NCBI GenBank assembly: GCA_021816565.1
Contig: JAKAXN010000033.1
Span: forward strand, 1 to 21,334
From: Actinomycetes bacterium
Lineage (GTDB): Bacteria; Actinomycetota; Acidimicrobiia; Acidimicrobiales; Palsa-688
DNA: 21,334 nucleotides
Direction of reading: 5' to 3'
Part shown: positions 8,463 to 16,255 of the stretch, piece after piece
Position numbering within the stretch: position 1 is the first letter of the stretch
How the letters are laid out: the number at the start of each line of letters is the position of its first letter
Translations under genes and position numbers: made by a program
Notes under the pieces: generated by a model
Database searches by the model: none
Seen by the model: the letters and a program-made list of their open reading frames with translations, nothing else
Told to the model about the DNA's origin: nothing

Positions 8463-9568
8463 CAGCGCAGACGAACCTGGAGCACCCGCCGTCGGGACCG
8501 CTCCCCGAGCCCTTCACCGGCGGACCGCACCCCGGCTGGGCGCCCCACGAGTGGTACACGTCCGAGGCCCTCCTCGACATCGAGCGGCGCCGCCTGTTCG
8601 ACCGGTCGTGGGCCCTGGTCGGCACGGCCGACGACCTGCCGGAGCCGGGCACCTACCTGACCGCCACGGTGGGGTCGAGCCTCCTGGTGATCCTGCGTGA
8701 CGAGGCCGGCGGAGTGCGGGCCTTCCACAACCTCTGCCGTCACCGCGGTCTTCCGATGGTCGAAGGGCAGGGCCGGTGCGGCCGGTTCATGACCTGCCCG
8801 TACCACCAGTGGTCCTACGATCTCGGCGGCGCCCTGCGGAAGGTGCCCCAGGCCGGGGAGCAGTTCCCCGGCATCGACCCCCTACGGTGGGGGCTCGAAC
8901 CGGCGGCGGCCGCCGAGTGGCACGGGATGGTATTCGCCAACCCCGACCCCCAGGCATCGCCTCTCCCGGCGGCACTGGGCATCCTCGATCGTCGGCTGGA
9001 GGCGTTCCTGTCGGGGCCGCTGGTCGAAGTGGCCAAGGTGGAGTACACGGCCCGCTGCAACTGGAAGCTGCTGGTCGAGAACCACGTGGACGTCTACCAC
9101 CTGTGGTACGTGCACAGCCGGTCGCTGTCGATGTACGAGCACCGCAGCTTCGAGTGGGAACTGGAGTCGGACAACTGGTGGAGCATCGAGCCACTGAAGG
9201 ACCGGTCGGCCGCCCCCGATCCCGGACTCGAGTGGATCACCGTCGACGAGCGGGAGGGGATCGGAGCCCACCTCCTGTTCCCCAACCTGATGCTGGTCAC
9301 CACCGGCTCGTACTTCGGGACCTACGACGCCGTCCCACTGACCCCCGACACGACCCGGCTGACCCTCAGGATCAGATCGGTGGCCGGCGCCGACGGATCG
9401 GCTCTGGTGGATTCCGTGCGGTCGTTCCTCGCCGAGGACGTGGCGGTCTGCGAGCGGCTCCAGACCGCCGCCGGGTCCTCGGCCTTCGGGTACGGGCCGC
9501 TGGCCGCGACCCACGAGGAGCCGGTACGGGCCTTCCACCGGGCGGTGGCGGGGCGCTGCCATGGCTGA
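8459..9568 (+). CDS. Rieske non-heme iron oxygenase, alpha subunit
   Basis: A 369-residue oxygenase alpha subunit. The Rieske [2Fe-2S] site is complete: Cys93-x-His95 and Cys113-x2-His116, separated by 17 residues. The mononuclear iron site is marked by NWKLLVENHVDVYHLWYVH, with Asp211, His214 and His219. A C-terminal FLAEDVAVCERLQ supplies the likely third ligand, Asp327. Such enzymes hydroxylate arenes or oxidatively demethylate and cleave quaternary amines (choline, betaine and carnitine oxygenases). The single-component alpha architecture and importer context slightly favour the quaternary-amine group; this is inference. No reductase or ferredoxin gene is present in the window, so electron donors must come from elsewhere. 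ATGA overlap upstream and an eight-base overlap downstream place it firmly in the operon. Confidence 0.94.
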   Translation: MTAQTNLEHPPSGPLPEPFTGGPHPGWAPHEWYTSEALLDIERRRLFDRSWALVGTADDLPEPGTYLTATVGSSLLVILRDEAGGVRAFHNLCRHRGLPMVEGQGRCGRFMTCPYHQWSYDLGGALRKVPQAGEQFPGIDPLRWGLEPAAAAEWHGMVFANPDPQASPLPAALGILDRRLEAFLSGPLVEVAKVEYTARCNWKLLVENHVDVYHLWYVHSRSLSMYEHRSFEWELESDNWWSIEPLKDRSAAPDPGLEWITVDEREGIGAHLLFPNLMLVTTGSYFGTYDAVPLTPDTTRLTLRIRSVAGADGSALVDSVRSFLAEDVAVCERLQTAAGSSAFGYGPLAATHEEPVRAFHRAVAGRCHG

Positions 9569-10199
9569 CGCCGCCATCGACGGCGCCCCCGCCTCACCCG
9601 GGTGCCTGCAGGGAGTGTGGCGACGGGAGGGTCGATCGCTGGCCGGGCGGCCCATGGCGGAGGTGAGCCAGGTGGTGTGGGCCCAGGCCGGGGACTGGTT
9701 CGTGGACGTGCGCCAACCCCGGGGCGACGGCGGCCCGCTGTCCCATCTCGACGAGGCCCAGGCCTTCGGCGGGGTCGCCCGCTGGCGGGACGGCACCGTC
9801 ACCTGGAACCACGACCTCGACACCATGGCGCGTCCCTCCGGCCACGGAGACCGGGCCGAGGTGGAGCTCGACGGGGCCGTCCTCATCGAACGGGGGCCCG
9901 GCTACGAGGAGCGGTGGCGGCTGGACGGCCCGCCCGGCCAGGTCTCGGTGCTGGAGCGGCGCGACCCGGCCGGGGTGCTCACCGCCCGCCTCGTGAGTGT
10001 GGACGACGTGTACGCCCTCGTCTGGGCCGGCCGCCGGCCGGGCGGGGCGGCCCTCCGCTTCGCCGAGGAGGGCTGGGAGGTGGAGGCCTGCGTGGGCCGC
10101 GGGGCCATCCCCTGGCCGGCGGTGCTCGCCGCCCGGGCCGGTCAGGTCCCGGCCGGCTGGTGGAGGGTTCCCACGTCCGGCGACCGGGCGGGGGGTTGA
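9561..10199 (+). CDS. Unrecognised conserved-looking protein, predicted beta-rich
   Basis: A 212-residue protein with no family I can name with confidence. It is rich in tryptophan and alternates short hydrophobic strands with turns: LQGVWRREG near 16-24, VVWAQAGDWFVDVRQ near 38-52, GGVARWRDGTVTWNHDLD near 70-87, then YEERWRLDG. This pattern resembles a lipocalin-like or HRI1-like beta-barrel and suggests small-ligand binding; it is a pattern impression only. There is no signal peptide, membrane span or obvious catalytic motif. The ATG at 9561 lies inside the end of the Rieske gene (eight-base overlap), and the lactonase-like gene follows within a few bases. It is therefore co-expressed with the oxygenase and could act on or bind its product. 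Confidence 0.75.
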   Translation: MADAAIDGAPASPGCLQGVWRREGRSLAGRPMAEVSQVVWAQAGDWFVDVRQPRGDGGPLSHLDEAQAFGGVARWRDGTVTWNHDLDTMARPSGHGDRAEVELDGAVLIERGPGYEERWRLDGPPGQVSVLERRDPAGVLTARLVSVDDVYALVWAGRRPGGAALRFAEEGWEVEACVGRGAIPWPAVLAARAGQVPAGWWRVPTSGDRAGG

Positions 10200-10204
10200 C
10201 CGCG

Positions 10205-11014
10205 GTGGCGTCGGCCGGGGCTCGCCGCGTCGTGCTGCTCACCCTCGGGTGGTGCGACCTGCCGAGGAGCTGGTCGGTCCACGGCGCCGACCCGGCGGAG
10301 CGCCTGGTCGAGCCCGTCCCGGCCGTGCTGGTGGAGGTGGACGGCGGGTGGATCCTGCTCGACACCGGCTACAACCCGGCGCTGATCAGCGACCCGGCGT
10401 TGCGTCGCCGATACCACAACCGCCTGTCGGGGATGACCCCGATCCTGCCCGCTGGCGGGGATCCGCTCCTCGACGCCCTCGACCGCCACGGCCTGACCGT
10501 CGAGTCGATCGACGCGGTCGCCGTCAGCCACCTGCACAACGACCACGCCGGAGGTATCCGCCACTTCGCCGGTACCACGCCGGTCCACCTCCAGAAGGCC
10601 GAGCTCGATTACGGACTCTCCGACTGGCAGGACGCCGAGCGGCACGGTTTCTGCCGGGTCGACTACGACGACCCGGCCATCGACTGGCGGCTCTCCGCCG
10701 GTGACACCGAGATCGGCCCGGGCGTGTCGACGATCCTCACCCCGGGTCACACGCCGGGCCATCAGAGCTTCGTCGTCCGTCTGGACGAGCGCGTCGGGGG
10801 CGGAGGCTTCATCTTCGCCGCCGACGCCGCGGACCTGACCGAGAACATCGACGGCGAGTTGCCCATCGGCGGTTGCATCGGCTGCGACCCGGTCGACACG
10901 GTCGGGAACATCCGCCGGCTCAAGGAGCTCGCCTCCCGTGAAGGGCTGACACTGGTGCCCGGCCACGACCCGGTCGTATGGCCGGCCCTGGCCGAGTCAC
11001 TGAACCGGCGCTGA
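10205..11014 (+). CDS. Metallo-beta-lactamase-fold hydrolase, N-acyl-homoserine-lactonase-like
   Basis: A 269-residue hydrolase. The HxHxDH motif (His109, His111, Asp113, His114), TPGHTPGH with His186, Asp207 in FAADAAD and His254 in VPGHD give a full two-metal site of the lactonase/glyoxalase type. The arrangement and length resemble AiiA-type lactonases. The position of the AiiA catalytic tyrosine, three residues after the bridging aspartate, appears to be Asp210 here, so true AHL lactonase activity is doubtful. Other options are hydrolysis of another lactone or ester produced in the pathway. The GTG at 10205 is preceded by six Gs at 10190-10195 with nine-base spacing. The alternative TTG 10196, overlapping the upstream stop, would add three residues. 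It is the last gene of the operon. Confidence 0.9.
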   Translation: MASAGARRVVLLTLGWCDLPRSWSVHGADPAERLVEPVPAVLVEVDGGWILLDTGYNPALISDPALRRRYHNRLSGMTPILPAGGDPLLDALDRHGLTVESIDAVAVSHLHNDHAGGIRHFAGTTPVHLQKAELDYGLSDWQDAERHGFCRVDYDDPAIDWRLSAGDTEIGPGVSTILTPGHTPGHQSFVVRLDERVGGGGFIFAADAADLTENIDGELPIGGCIGCDPVDTVGNIRRLKELASREGLTLVPGHDPVVWPALAESLNRR

Positions 11015-11054
11015 CTCGACCGGTCAGCAGACCCCGGAGGGGTCAGACCCGCCC

Positions 11055-11080
11055 GCAGGATCGGCGCCTGCCGGATTTTT
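11055..11080 (+). terminator. Candidate Rho-independent terminator after the catabolic operon
   Basis: GCAGG (11055-11059) pairs with CCTGC (11067-11071) around a seven-base loop. Four bases later a run of five Ts occupies 11076-11080. A second hairpin, GACCCC-GGA-GGGGTC at 11030-11044, lies just upstream, directly after the lactonase-like gene. T-runs are rare in this GC-rich sequence, which makes the combination notable. The stem is short, so strength is uncertain. The rest of 11015-11143 shows a small inverted repeat, CGGAC-N5-GTCCG at 11101-11115, but no convincing promoter hexamers. Confidence 0.45.
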
Positions 11081-11143
11081 CCCCAATTGCCGGCGGGCTG
11101 CGGACCTTACGTCCGGGACCGATTGCTGGTCCGGAAGCAGGCC

Positions 11144-11995
11144 ATGGAGTTCGACATCGCTTCCTACAAGGCCCGAACAGACCGGCTCCGCTGGGACGAT
11201 CTCGACATGGGCCGGTTCCGCACCCACCGGCTCAGCGAGGGCGCCCTGCGGTGCCTGAGATTCATGCACGACGTGGAGTACCACACGGTCTGCTATCTCA
11301 GGGACCTCCTGGTCGGCCCAGCCCACTCCGACCCGGAAGTGACATCGTTCTTGTCATTCTGGGTGTACGAGGAGTTCTGGCACGGTGAGGCCATCGCATC
11401 GGTGCTGGCCGCCCACGGCGAGCCGGCCGGCCAGGACCGGGTGGCCACGATGCGCCGACGGCTGGGTTGGGCCGAACGGTTGCGGCCCCTCGGCATGATG
11501 GCCGGATCGGCCCTGGCTGGCCGCGACTTCGTGGCCCTGCACATGGCGTGGGGCGCCATCAACGAATGGACCACCCAGGCCGGCTACGCCCAACTGGCCC
11601 GCCGGGCCGACCATCCGGTACTGCGGGAGCTGCTGCGCCGGATCATGCGCCAGGAGGGCCGGCACATCGACTTCTACGCCTCTCAGGCGGAAAAGCGGCT
11701 GGCCGCCAGCGGGCGGGCCCGGAAGCTGACCCGCTTCGCCCTGCGCCGCCTGTGGTCACCGGTCGGCACCGGTGTGATGCCGGTATCGGAGGCGCAGCAC
11801 CTGGCCTCGTACCTTTTCGGCCACGCCGAAGGCCTGCAGGCGGCCCGGCGCATCGACCGGCGGGTCGACCGCCTGCCCGGCCTGGACGGGCTCGGGCTGC
11901 TCGAAGGGTCGCTAGGGCGGATCATCCAGGTGTCCCCGCCGCTGGCGGCACCGTCGGGCTCCGACCCGGTCGCCGGCCTTCCCCTGGCCGCATGA
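11144..11995 (+). CDS. Ferritin-like di-iron protein, acyl-ACP-desaturase-like ligand pattern
   Basis: A 283-residue, mostly helical protein. It carries a class II di-iron ligand set: Glu45 (MHDVEYH), Glu77-x2-His80 (EEFWH), Glu141 (INEW) and Glu171-x2-His174 (EGRH). Order and spacing resemble stearoyl-ACP desaturase and related ferritin-superfamily oxidases. Expected chemistry is O2-dependent desaturation, hydroxylation or oxidation, but the substrate is not evident. ATG 11144 is preceded by GGAAG (11133-11137) at six bases. The open frame extends upstream to about 11087 without support for a start there. Its stop overlaps the start of a PlsC-type acyltransferase, which hints that the substrate is an acyl chain. 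No membrane span or signal peptide is seen. Confidence 0.82.
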   Translation: MEFDIASYKARTDRLRWDDLDMGRFRTHRLSEGALRCLRFMHDVEYHTVCYLRDLLVGPAHSDPEVTSFLSFWVYEEFWHGEAIASVLAAHGEPAGQDRVATMRRRLGWAERLRPLGMMAGSALAGRDFVALHMAWGAINEWTTQAGYAQLARRADHPVLRELLRRIMRQEGRHIDFYASQAEKRLAASGRARKLTRFALRRLWSPVGTGVMPVSEAQHLASYLFGHAEGLQAARRIDRRVDRLPGLDGLGLLEGSLGRIIQVSPPLAAPSGSDPVAGLPLAA

Positions 11996-12795
11996 CGGCG
12001 GGCCCGACGGGTGGGTCCCCAGGTCCCGGGGCCCGGGTGATGGTCAACCGGCTGGTCGCCGCTGTCGCGGTGCCGGTGGCCCTGGCTCACATCGCGCTGA
12101 CCGGGAAGGTCCGGCCCGGGTCGGCCGGACGCACCGCCGCCGCCTGGGCCCGCCTCGTCGGCCGGCTCACCGGCGTGACCTTCCAGGCGGCAGGCCGCCT
12201 GGGCCCGGCGTCTGGAACCATGAGGGTCCTCGTGGCCAATCACTCCAGCCCCCTCGACATTGCCGCCCTGCTGGCCGTGGAGCCCGACTTGACCTTCGTG
12301 GCGGCGGCGGAGCTGTTCCGGGTGCCGCTGCTGGCCGCGGCGATGAGGGCGCTGCGCACGGTGCCGGTGGACCGGCGCAGCCGGAGCGGGGTGCACCTGG
12401 AACTGCCGCCCGGCCTGGCCGGCCCGGGCCTGGCGCTGGCCGTGTTCCCCGAGGGAGGCATCGCTCCACCCGGCCGGCGCCTGCCGTTCCGCCGGAGCCC
12501 CTTCGCCCTGGCCGTCGGGCACGGCGCCACCCTGGTGCCCGTCGCCATCCACTCCAGCGAGCGGGCCCTGCCACCCCGGTCCCGGCTGGGTGTCCGCCCG
12601 GGGACCGTGACGGTGGAGTTCCTCCCGCCCATCCCCACCGCCGGTCGGGGCATGGCCGACCGGTGGGAGCTGTGCGAGATGGCCGAGCGGCGTATAGCCC
12701 GGGCCCTCAGCGACCGGGCCGCGGAGGGACCCGGCCGGCCCGTGACGGCCCGGCCCGAGGGGATTGTGCCGGCTCCGGAAGGGCAGGCGGCGTGA
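11992..12795 (+). CDS. 1-acyl-glycerol-3-phosphate acyltransferase family protein (PlsC-like)
   Basis: A 267-residue PlsC-domain protein. The catalytic block I is NHSSPLD with His84 and Asp89 (HxxxxD). Block III is FPEGG at 152-156, where FPEGT is commoner, and block IV is around VPVAIHSS at 182-189. An N-terminal hydrophobic segment near 18-36 likely anchors it at the inner face of the membrane. It would transfer an acyl group to lysophosphatidic acid or a related acceptor. The ATG at 11992 overlaps the previous TGA; ATG 12040 is a possible later start that would remove a Gly/Pro-rich leader. The C-terminus from about 245 is low-complexity. It ends in a GTGA overlap with the next gene. Confidence 0.88.
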   Translation: MTAGPTGGSPGPGARVMVNRLVAAVAVPVALAHIALTGKVRPGSAGRTAAAWARLVGRLTGVTFQAAGRLGPASGTMRVLVANHSSPLDIAALLAVEPDLTFVAAAELFRVPLLAAAMRALRTVPVDRRSRSGVHLELPPGLAGPGLALAVFPEGGIAPPGRRLPFRRSPFALAVGHGATLVPVAIHSSERALPPRSRLGVRPGTVTVEFLPPIPTAGRGMADRWELCEMAERRIARALSDRAAEGPGRPVTARPEGIVPAPEGQAA

Positions 12796-13352
12796 GCACC
12801 GGCGGCGCCCGGAGACCGGCCGCCGCCGGCGGCGTGGCCGGCCCGGTGGCCTTCGCCGCCGCCTGGTGGCTGGTGGGCCGGCGGAAGCCGGGGTACTCCC
12901 CGGTGTCGCAGCCGGTCAGCCGGCTGGCTGCCCACCGGTCGCCCACCCGGGCAGCCATGACCGCCGGTTTCGCCGGCTACGCCGCCGGGGTGGGCGGACT
13001 GGCCCTGGCGCTGGCCCCCTCCGACCGGCGCGTCGCGGCCGGCCTGGCGGCCAACGCGGCCAGCATGGTGGCGGTGGCGTCCCTGCCGCTCGACGCCCCC
13101 TACGGCGACACCCCCCACGTGGTGGCCGCCACCGCCGCGTACGTCAGCCTGGCCGCCACCCCCCTGGCCGCCGCGGTGGGGCGGGGCCGGAACTTCCGGG
13201 TCGATGCGGCCGTGGGGGCCGCCACCGGGGCGCTCCTGGTGCTCAGTCAGGCCGTCCCGGCCCGCCGGGGACTGTTCCAGCGCCTGGGCCTCTCGCTGGG
13301 TCACCTGTGGATAGCCGGACAGGCCCTGCGGGAGATGGTCCGGACCGGATAG
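12792..13352 (+). CDS. DUF998-like integral membrane protein
   Basis: A 186-residue hydrophobic protein with about five or six predicted membrane spans, near 12-27, 56-78, 85-102, 111-133, 138-155 and 162-180. [13 protein letters not shown] after the first span matches the opening loop of DUF998 membrane proteins, whose biochemical function is not known. [13 protein letters not shown] in a later loop is also typical. The GTG at 12792 overlaps the stop of the PlsC-like gene, so the two are translationally coupled. It ends at TAG 13350-13352, 35 bases before purE. The lipid-modifying neighbours suggest a membrane-lipid role only by association. Confidence 0.8.
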   Translation: MSTGGARRPAAAGGVAGPVAFAAAWWLVGRRKPGYSPVSQPVSRLAAHRSPTRAAMTAGFAGYAAGVGGLALALAPSDRRVAAGLAANAASMVAVASLPLDAPYGDTPHVVAATAAYVSLAATPLAAAVGRGRNFRVDAAVGAATGALLVLSQAVPARRGLFQRLGLSLGHLWIAGQALREMVRTG

Positions 13353-13373
13353 TTCCACCGGGCGGGGGGCCTG

Positions 13374-13379
13374 TAGCTT
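13374..13379 (+). promoter_or_regulatory. -10 element of a leaderless purE promoter
   Basis: TAGCTT (TAnnnT pattern) ends eight bases before the purE GTG at 13388. This places the expected transcription start at or next to the start codon. No Shine-Dalgarno sequence precedes the GTG, so a leaderless mRNA is the simplest reading. The -35 region (TTCCAC at 13353-13358) is weak and has a short spacer. Confidence 0.5.
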
Positions 13380-13387
13380 GGTCGGCC

Positions 13388-13879
13388 GTGCAGACGGCCC
13401 CCCGAGTAGCGATAGTGATGGGCAGCCAGTCGGACTGGAAGACCATGAAAGCGGCAGCCCAGGTCCTCGACGAGCTGGGCGTGCCCTACGAGAGCCGGAT
13501 CCTCTCCGCCCACCGCACCCCGGACCGGATGCGCAGCTTCGCCACCTCGGCCGCCGAGCGGGGACTGTCCGCCATCATCGCCGGCGCCGGCGGAGCGGCC
13601 CATCTACCCGGGATGCTGTCCGCCTACACCCGGGTGCCGGTGATCGGCGTGCCGGTGGAGAGCTCCATCCTGCACGGGGTGGACAGCCTGTGCTCCATCG
13701 TGCAGATGCCTCGCGGGTTCCCGGTCGCGACCATGGCCATCGGACCGGCCGGCGCATACAACGCGGCGCTGATGGCGACGGCCATCCTGGCTCTCGGCGA
13801 CGGGGAGGTGGCCCGCCGGCTGGAGACGTGGCGGGCCGAGTTGACGGCCTCTGTGGCCGAGGCCCCCGCCGATGAGTAG
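13388..13879 (+). CDS. purE: N5-carboxyaminoimidazole ribonucleotide mutase
   Basis: A 163-residue class I PurE, which converts N5-CAIR to CAIR in de novo purine synthesis. Diagnostic segments are VMGSQSDW (10-17), SAHRTP with catalytic His42 (40-45), [12 protein letters not shown] with His72 (65-76) and the [10 protein letters not shown] region (92-101). Length is normal for the bacterial class I enzyme. The paired purK confirms the two-step N5-CAIR route. The GTG start gives the correct N-terminus directly before the first beta strand. A TAGCTT -10 element just upstream suggests leaderless transcription. The stop overlaps the purK start by eight bases. Confidence 0.97.
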   Translation: MQTAPRVAIVMGSQSDWKTMKAAAQVLDELGVPYESRILSAHRTPDRMRSFATSAAERGLSAIIAGAGGAAHLPGMLSAYTRVPVIGVPVESSILHGVDSLCSIVQMPRGFPVATMAIGPAGAYNAALMATAILALGDGEVARRLETWRAELTASVAEAPADE

Positions 13880-14942
13880 CCCCCAGCGGCTGGGGATCCT
13901 CGGAGGCGGGCAGCTGGCCCGCATGCTGTCGGTGGCGGCGTCCCGGCTCGGGATCGAGACCCACGTGTACTCCGACGAACCGCAGGCCCCGGCCCGGGCC
14001 GTGTGCGCCGGATTCACCGCCGCCGGCTACGACGACGGCGACGCCCTGGACCGCTTCGGCCGGTCGGTGGACGTGGTCACCTACGAGTTCGAGAACCTTC
14101 CGGTGGAGGCGGTGCAGCGGCTGCAGCAGCTGTGCCCGGTCCGACCCGGCGACTTCCCTCTCGGGGTGTGCCAGGACCGGATGGCGGAAAAGGACTGGCT
14201 CAACGGGCTGGGCCTCCCCACGGTCCAGTGGGCCCCGGTGTCCAGCGAGGCGGACCTGCAGCGGGGGGTGGAGTCGGTGGGACTGCCGGCGCTGCTCAAG
14301 ACCAGGCGCATGGGCTACGACGGCAAGGGCCAGGTCCTGATCACCGATCGTGACCGGATCGCCGGGGCGTGGGCCTCCCTCCAGGGGCAGGAATCGGTGC
14401 TCGAGCAGTTCGTGGACCTCGACCACGAGATCTCCGTCATCGCTGCCCGGAGCCAGGACGGGGAGGTGGCCTGCTTCGACCCGGGAGCCAACGCCCATTC
14501 CGACGGCATCCTGCGCACCACCCGGGTGCCGTCGGGCACCTCCACCGGGTTGCTCGACGCGGCCCGGGCGGCGGCCGCGACGGTGCTGGATGCATTCGGA
14601 TACGTCGGGGTCATCGGCATCGAGTTCTTCGTCACCGGGTCCGGCCGGCTGCTGGTCAACGAGATGGCCCCCCGGGTCCACAACTCCGGGCACTGGACCC
14701 AGAACGGTTGCGCCGTGGACCAGTTCGAGCAGCACGTCCGGGCGGTCATGGGCCTGCCCCTGGGCAACGGAGAGCGCCACGCCGACGTGGTCATGACCAA
14801 CCTCATCGGCTCGGACATCCTGGAGTTGGACCGGTGGCTGCGCCTGCCCGGCGCGGCCGTGCACGTCTACGGCAAGCACGACGTGCGGGACGGCCGCAAG
14901 ATGGGCCACGTCAACCAGGTGACGACCCGCAGCCAACCCTGA
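13872..14942 (+). CDS. purK: N5-carboxyaminoimidazole ribonucleotide synthase
   Basis: A 356-residue ATP-grasp enzyme that carboxylates AIR to N5-CAIR with ATP and bicarbonate, supplying PurE. It has the N-terminal [13 protein letters not shown] (7-19), the ATP-grasp loop [10 protein letters not shown] (145-154) and the highly conserved [14 protein letters not shown] (263-276). Length matches the family. ATG 13872 lies within the end of purE (ATGAGTAG overlap), so the two subunits of the pathway step are coupled in translation. Ordinary in every respect. Confidence 0.97.
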   Translation: MSSPQRLGILGGGQLARMLSVAASRLGIETHVYSDEPQAPARAVCAGFTAAGYDDGDALDRFGRSVDVVTYEFENLPVEAVQRLQQLCPVRPGDFPLGVCQDRMAEKDWLNGLGLPTVQWAPVSSEADLQRGVESVGLPALLKTRRMGYDGKGQVLITDRDRIAGAWASLQGQESVLEQFVDLDHEISVIAARSQDGEVACFDPGANAHSDGILRTTRVPSGTSTGLLDAARAAAATVLDAFGYVGVIGIEFFVTGSGRLLVNEMAPRVHNSGHWTQNGCAVDQFEQHVRAVMGLPLGNGERHADVVMTNLIGSDILELDRWLRLPGAAVHVYGKHDVRDGRKMGHVNQVTTRSQP

Positions 14943-14970
14943 CCGGCTCGCGTACCTGATCGGTCAGCGG

Positions 14971-14976
14971 TACCGT
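14971..14976 (+). promoter_or_regulatory. -10 element of a leaderless promoter for the glutaredoxin/thioredoxin-reductase fusion
   Basis: TACCGT (TAnnnT) ends seven bases before GTG 14984, the same geometry as at purE. No ribosome binding site is visible between purK and the GTG, so a leaderless transcript is likely. No good -35 hexamer is apparent. Confidence 0.45.
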
Positions 14977-14983
14977 CAGGTCC

Positions 14984-16222
14984 GTGAGCCAACCAGCCAT
15001 CACCGTCTACGGAACCCTCTGGTGCTCGGACTGCAAGCGGGCCAAGCAGTTCCTCGGGGACCAGCGGGTCCACTACGAGTTCGTCGATGTCGATGCCGAC
15101 CCGGCGGGTATGGCGGTGGTGGAGGAGGCCAGCGGCGGCCGCCAGATCATCCCGGTGATCCGCTTCGACGACGGCCGTAGCCTGGTGGAGCCGTCGAACG
15201 CCGAGCTGGCCGCGGCCCTGGGCCTGCAGACGGTGGCGGCGCGCAGCTACTACGACCTGATCGTGGTGGGCTCCGGGCCGGCCGGGCTGACCGCCGCCCT
15301 GTACGCGGCGCGGGAGGGGATCGACACGCTGGTGATCGAGAGATCCGGGGTGGGTGGTCAGGCCGGGGTCACCGAGCGTCTGGACAACTTCCCGGGGTTC
15401 CCCGAGGGGGTCACCGGTTCGGAGTTCGCGTCCCGGTTGCGGGCCCAGGCGGAGCGGTTCGGGGTGGAGGTCCTCTCGGCCCAGGAGGTGACCGGCCTGC
15501 AGGCTGACGGCCGCTATCACTGCGTCACCACCGCTGACGGCCGGGTGTACCGGGCCGGGGCGGTGCTGCTGGCCCTCGGGTCCACCTACCGGAGGCTCGG
15601 CATCCCCGGTGAGGAGGACTTCATCGGGGCCGGGGTCCACTTCTGCGCCACCTGTGACGGGGCGTTCTACCGCGACCGGGAGGTGCTGGTGGTCGGCGGC
15701 GGCAACAGCGCCGGGGAGGAGAGCATCTTCCTGACCCGCTTCGCCCGCAGGGTGACCATCGTGACGCGCGACGGCCAGCTGTCGGCCAGCCGGGTGGTGG
15801 CGGAGAAGGTCGCCGAGAACCCGGCCATCGAGGTGCTGGCCTCCACCATCCCGGTCGAGTTCCGGGGCGACACGAGGCTGCGGTCCGTGGTGGTGGCCGA
15901 CGGGGCCGGTGACCGGCGCGAGCTGACCCCCGACGGGGTGTTCGTGTTCATCGGCCTGAGCCCCAACAGCGAGCTGGTCCGGGATCTGGTGGACGTCGAC
16001 GCCCTCGGCTTCGTCCAGACCGACATGGGGCTGCAGACCTCGATGTCGGGGGTGTTCGCAGCCGGTGACATCCGGGCCGGCTCGACCAAGCAGGCGGCAT
16101 CGGCGGCCGGTGAGGGGGCGGCCGCGGCCCTGGCCATCCGCCGCTACCTGGAGACCGCCGGCCTGCACGAGCAACCCGGGCGGCCGCAGGTCCTGGCCGA
16201 GACCGACCGGGCCGCCGGGTAG
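14984..16222 (+). CDS. Glutaredoxin (mycoredoxin-like) domain fused to thioredoxin-reductase-like flavoprotein
   Basis: A 412-residue two-domain protein. Residues 5-80 form a glutaredoxin-like domain with WCSDC (Cys14, Cys17), cis-proline segment IIPVIRF and the DGRSLVEPS ending seen in mycoredoxins. Residues 90-390 are a thioredoxin-reductase-like FAD enzyme: GSGPAG (96-101), redox pair CATC (Cys221, Cys224), second nucleotide motif GGGNSA (238-243) and FAAGDI (358-363). The HRRxxxR motif that binds the NADPH 2'-phosphate in classical thioredoxin reductase is replaced by VTRDGQLSAS (260-269), so NADH or another donor is possible. The fusion suggests electron transfer from flavin to the attached glutaredoxin. 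GTG 14984 is supported by a -10 element at leaderless spacing. Confidence 0.93.
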   Translation: MSQPAITVYGTLWCSDCKRAKQFLGDQRVHYEFVDVDADPAGMAVVEEASGGRQIIPVIRFDDGRSLVEPSNAELAAALGLQTVAARSYYDLIVVGSGPAGLTAALYAAREGIDTLVIERSGVGGQAGVTERLDNFPGFPEGVTGSEFASRLRAQAERFGVEVLSAQEVTGLQADGRYHCVTTADGRVYRAGAVLLALGSTYRRLGIPGEEDFIGAGVHFCATCDGAFYRDREVLVVGGGNSAGEESIFLTRFARRVTIVTRDGQLSASRVVAEKVAENPAIEVLASTIPVEFRGDTRLRSVVVADGAGDRRELTPDGVFVFIGLSPNSELVRDLVDVDALGFVQTDMGLQTSMSGVFAAGDIRAGSTKQAASAAGEGAAAALAIRRYLETAGLHEQPGRPQVLAETDRAAG

Positions 16223-16255
16223 ATCGCACCGGGGAGGCCTCGGTCGACCTTCCAG

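Noticed and set aside
11101..11115. CGGAC-N5-GTCCG inverted repeat before the di-iron gene
   Set aside because: Noted as a possible operator, but arms of five G/C-rich bases are common by chance here and no promoter could be placed beside it.
11087..11143. N-terminal extension of the di-iron protein
   Set aside because: No start with a ribosome site is present there, and the residues do not resemble the family. GGAAG before ATG 11144 fits better.
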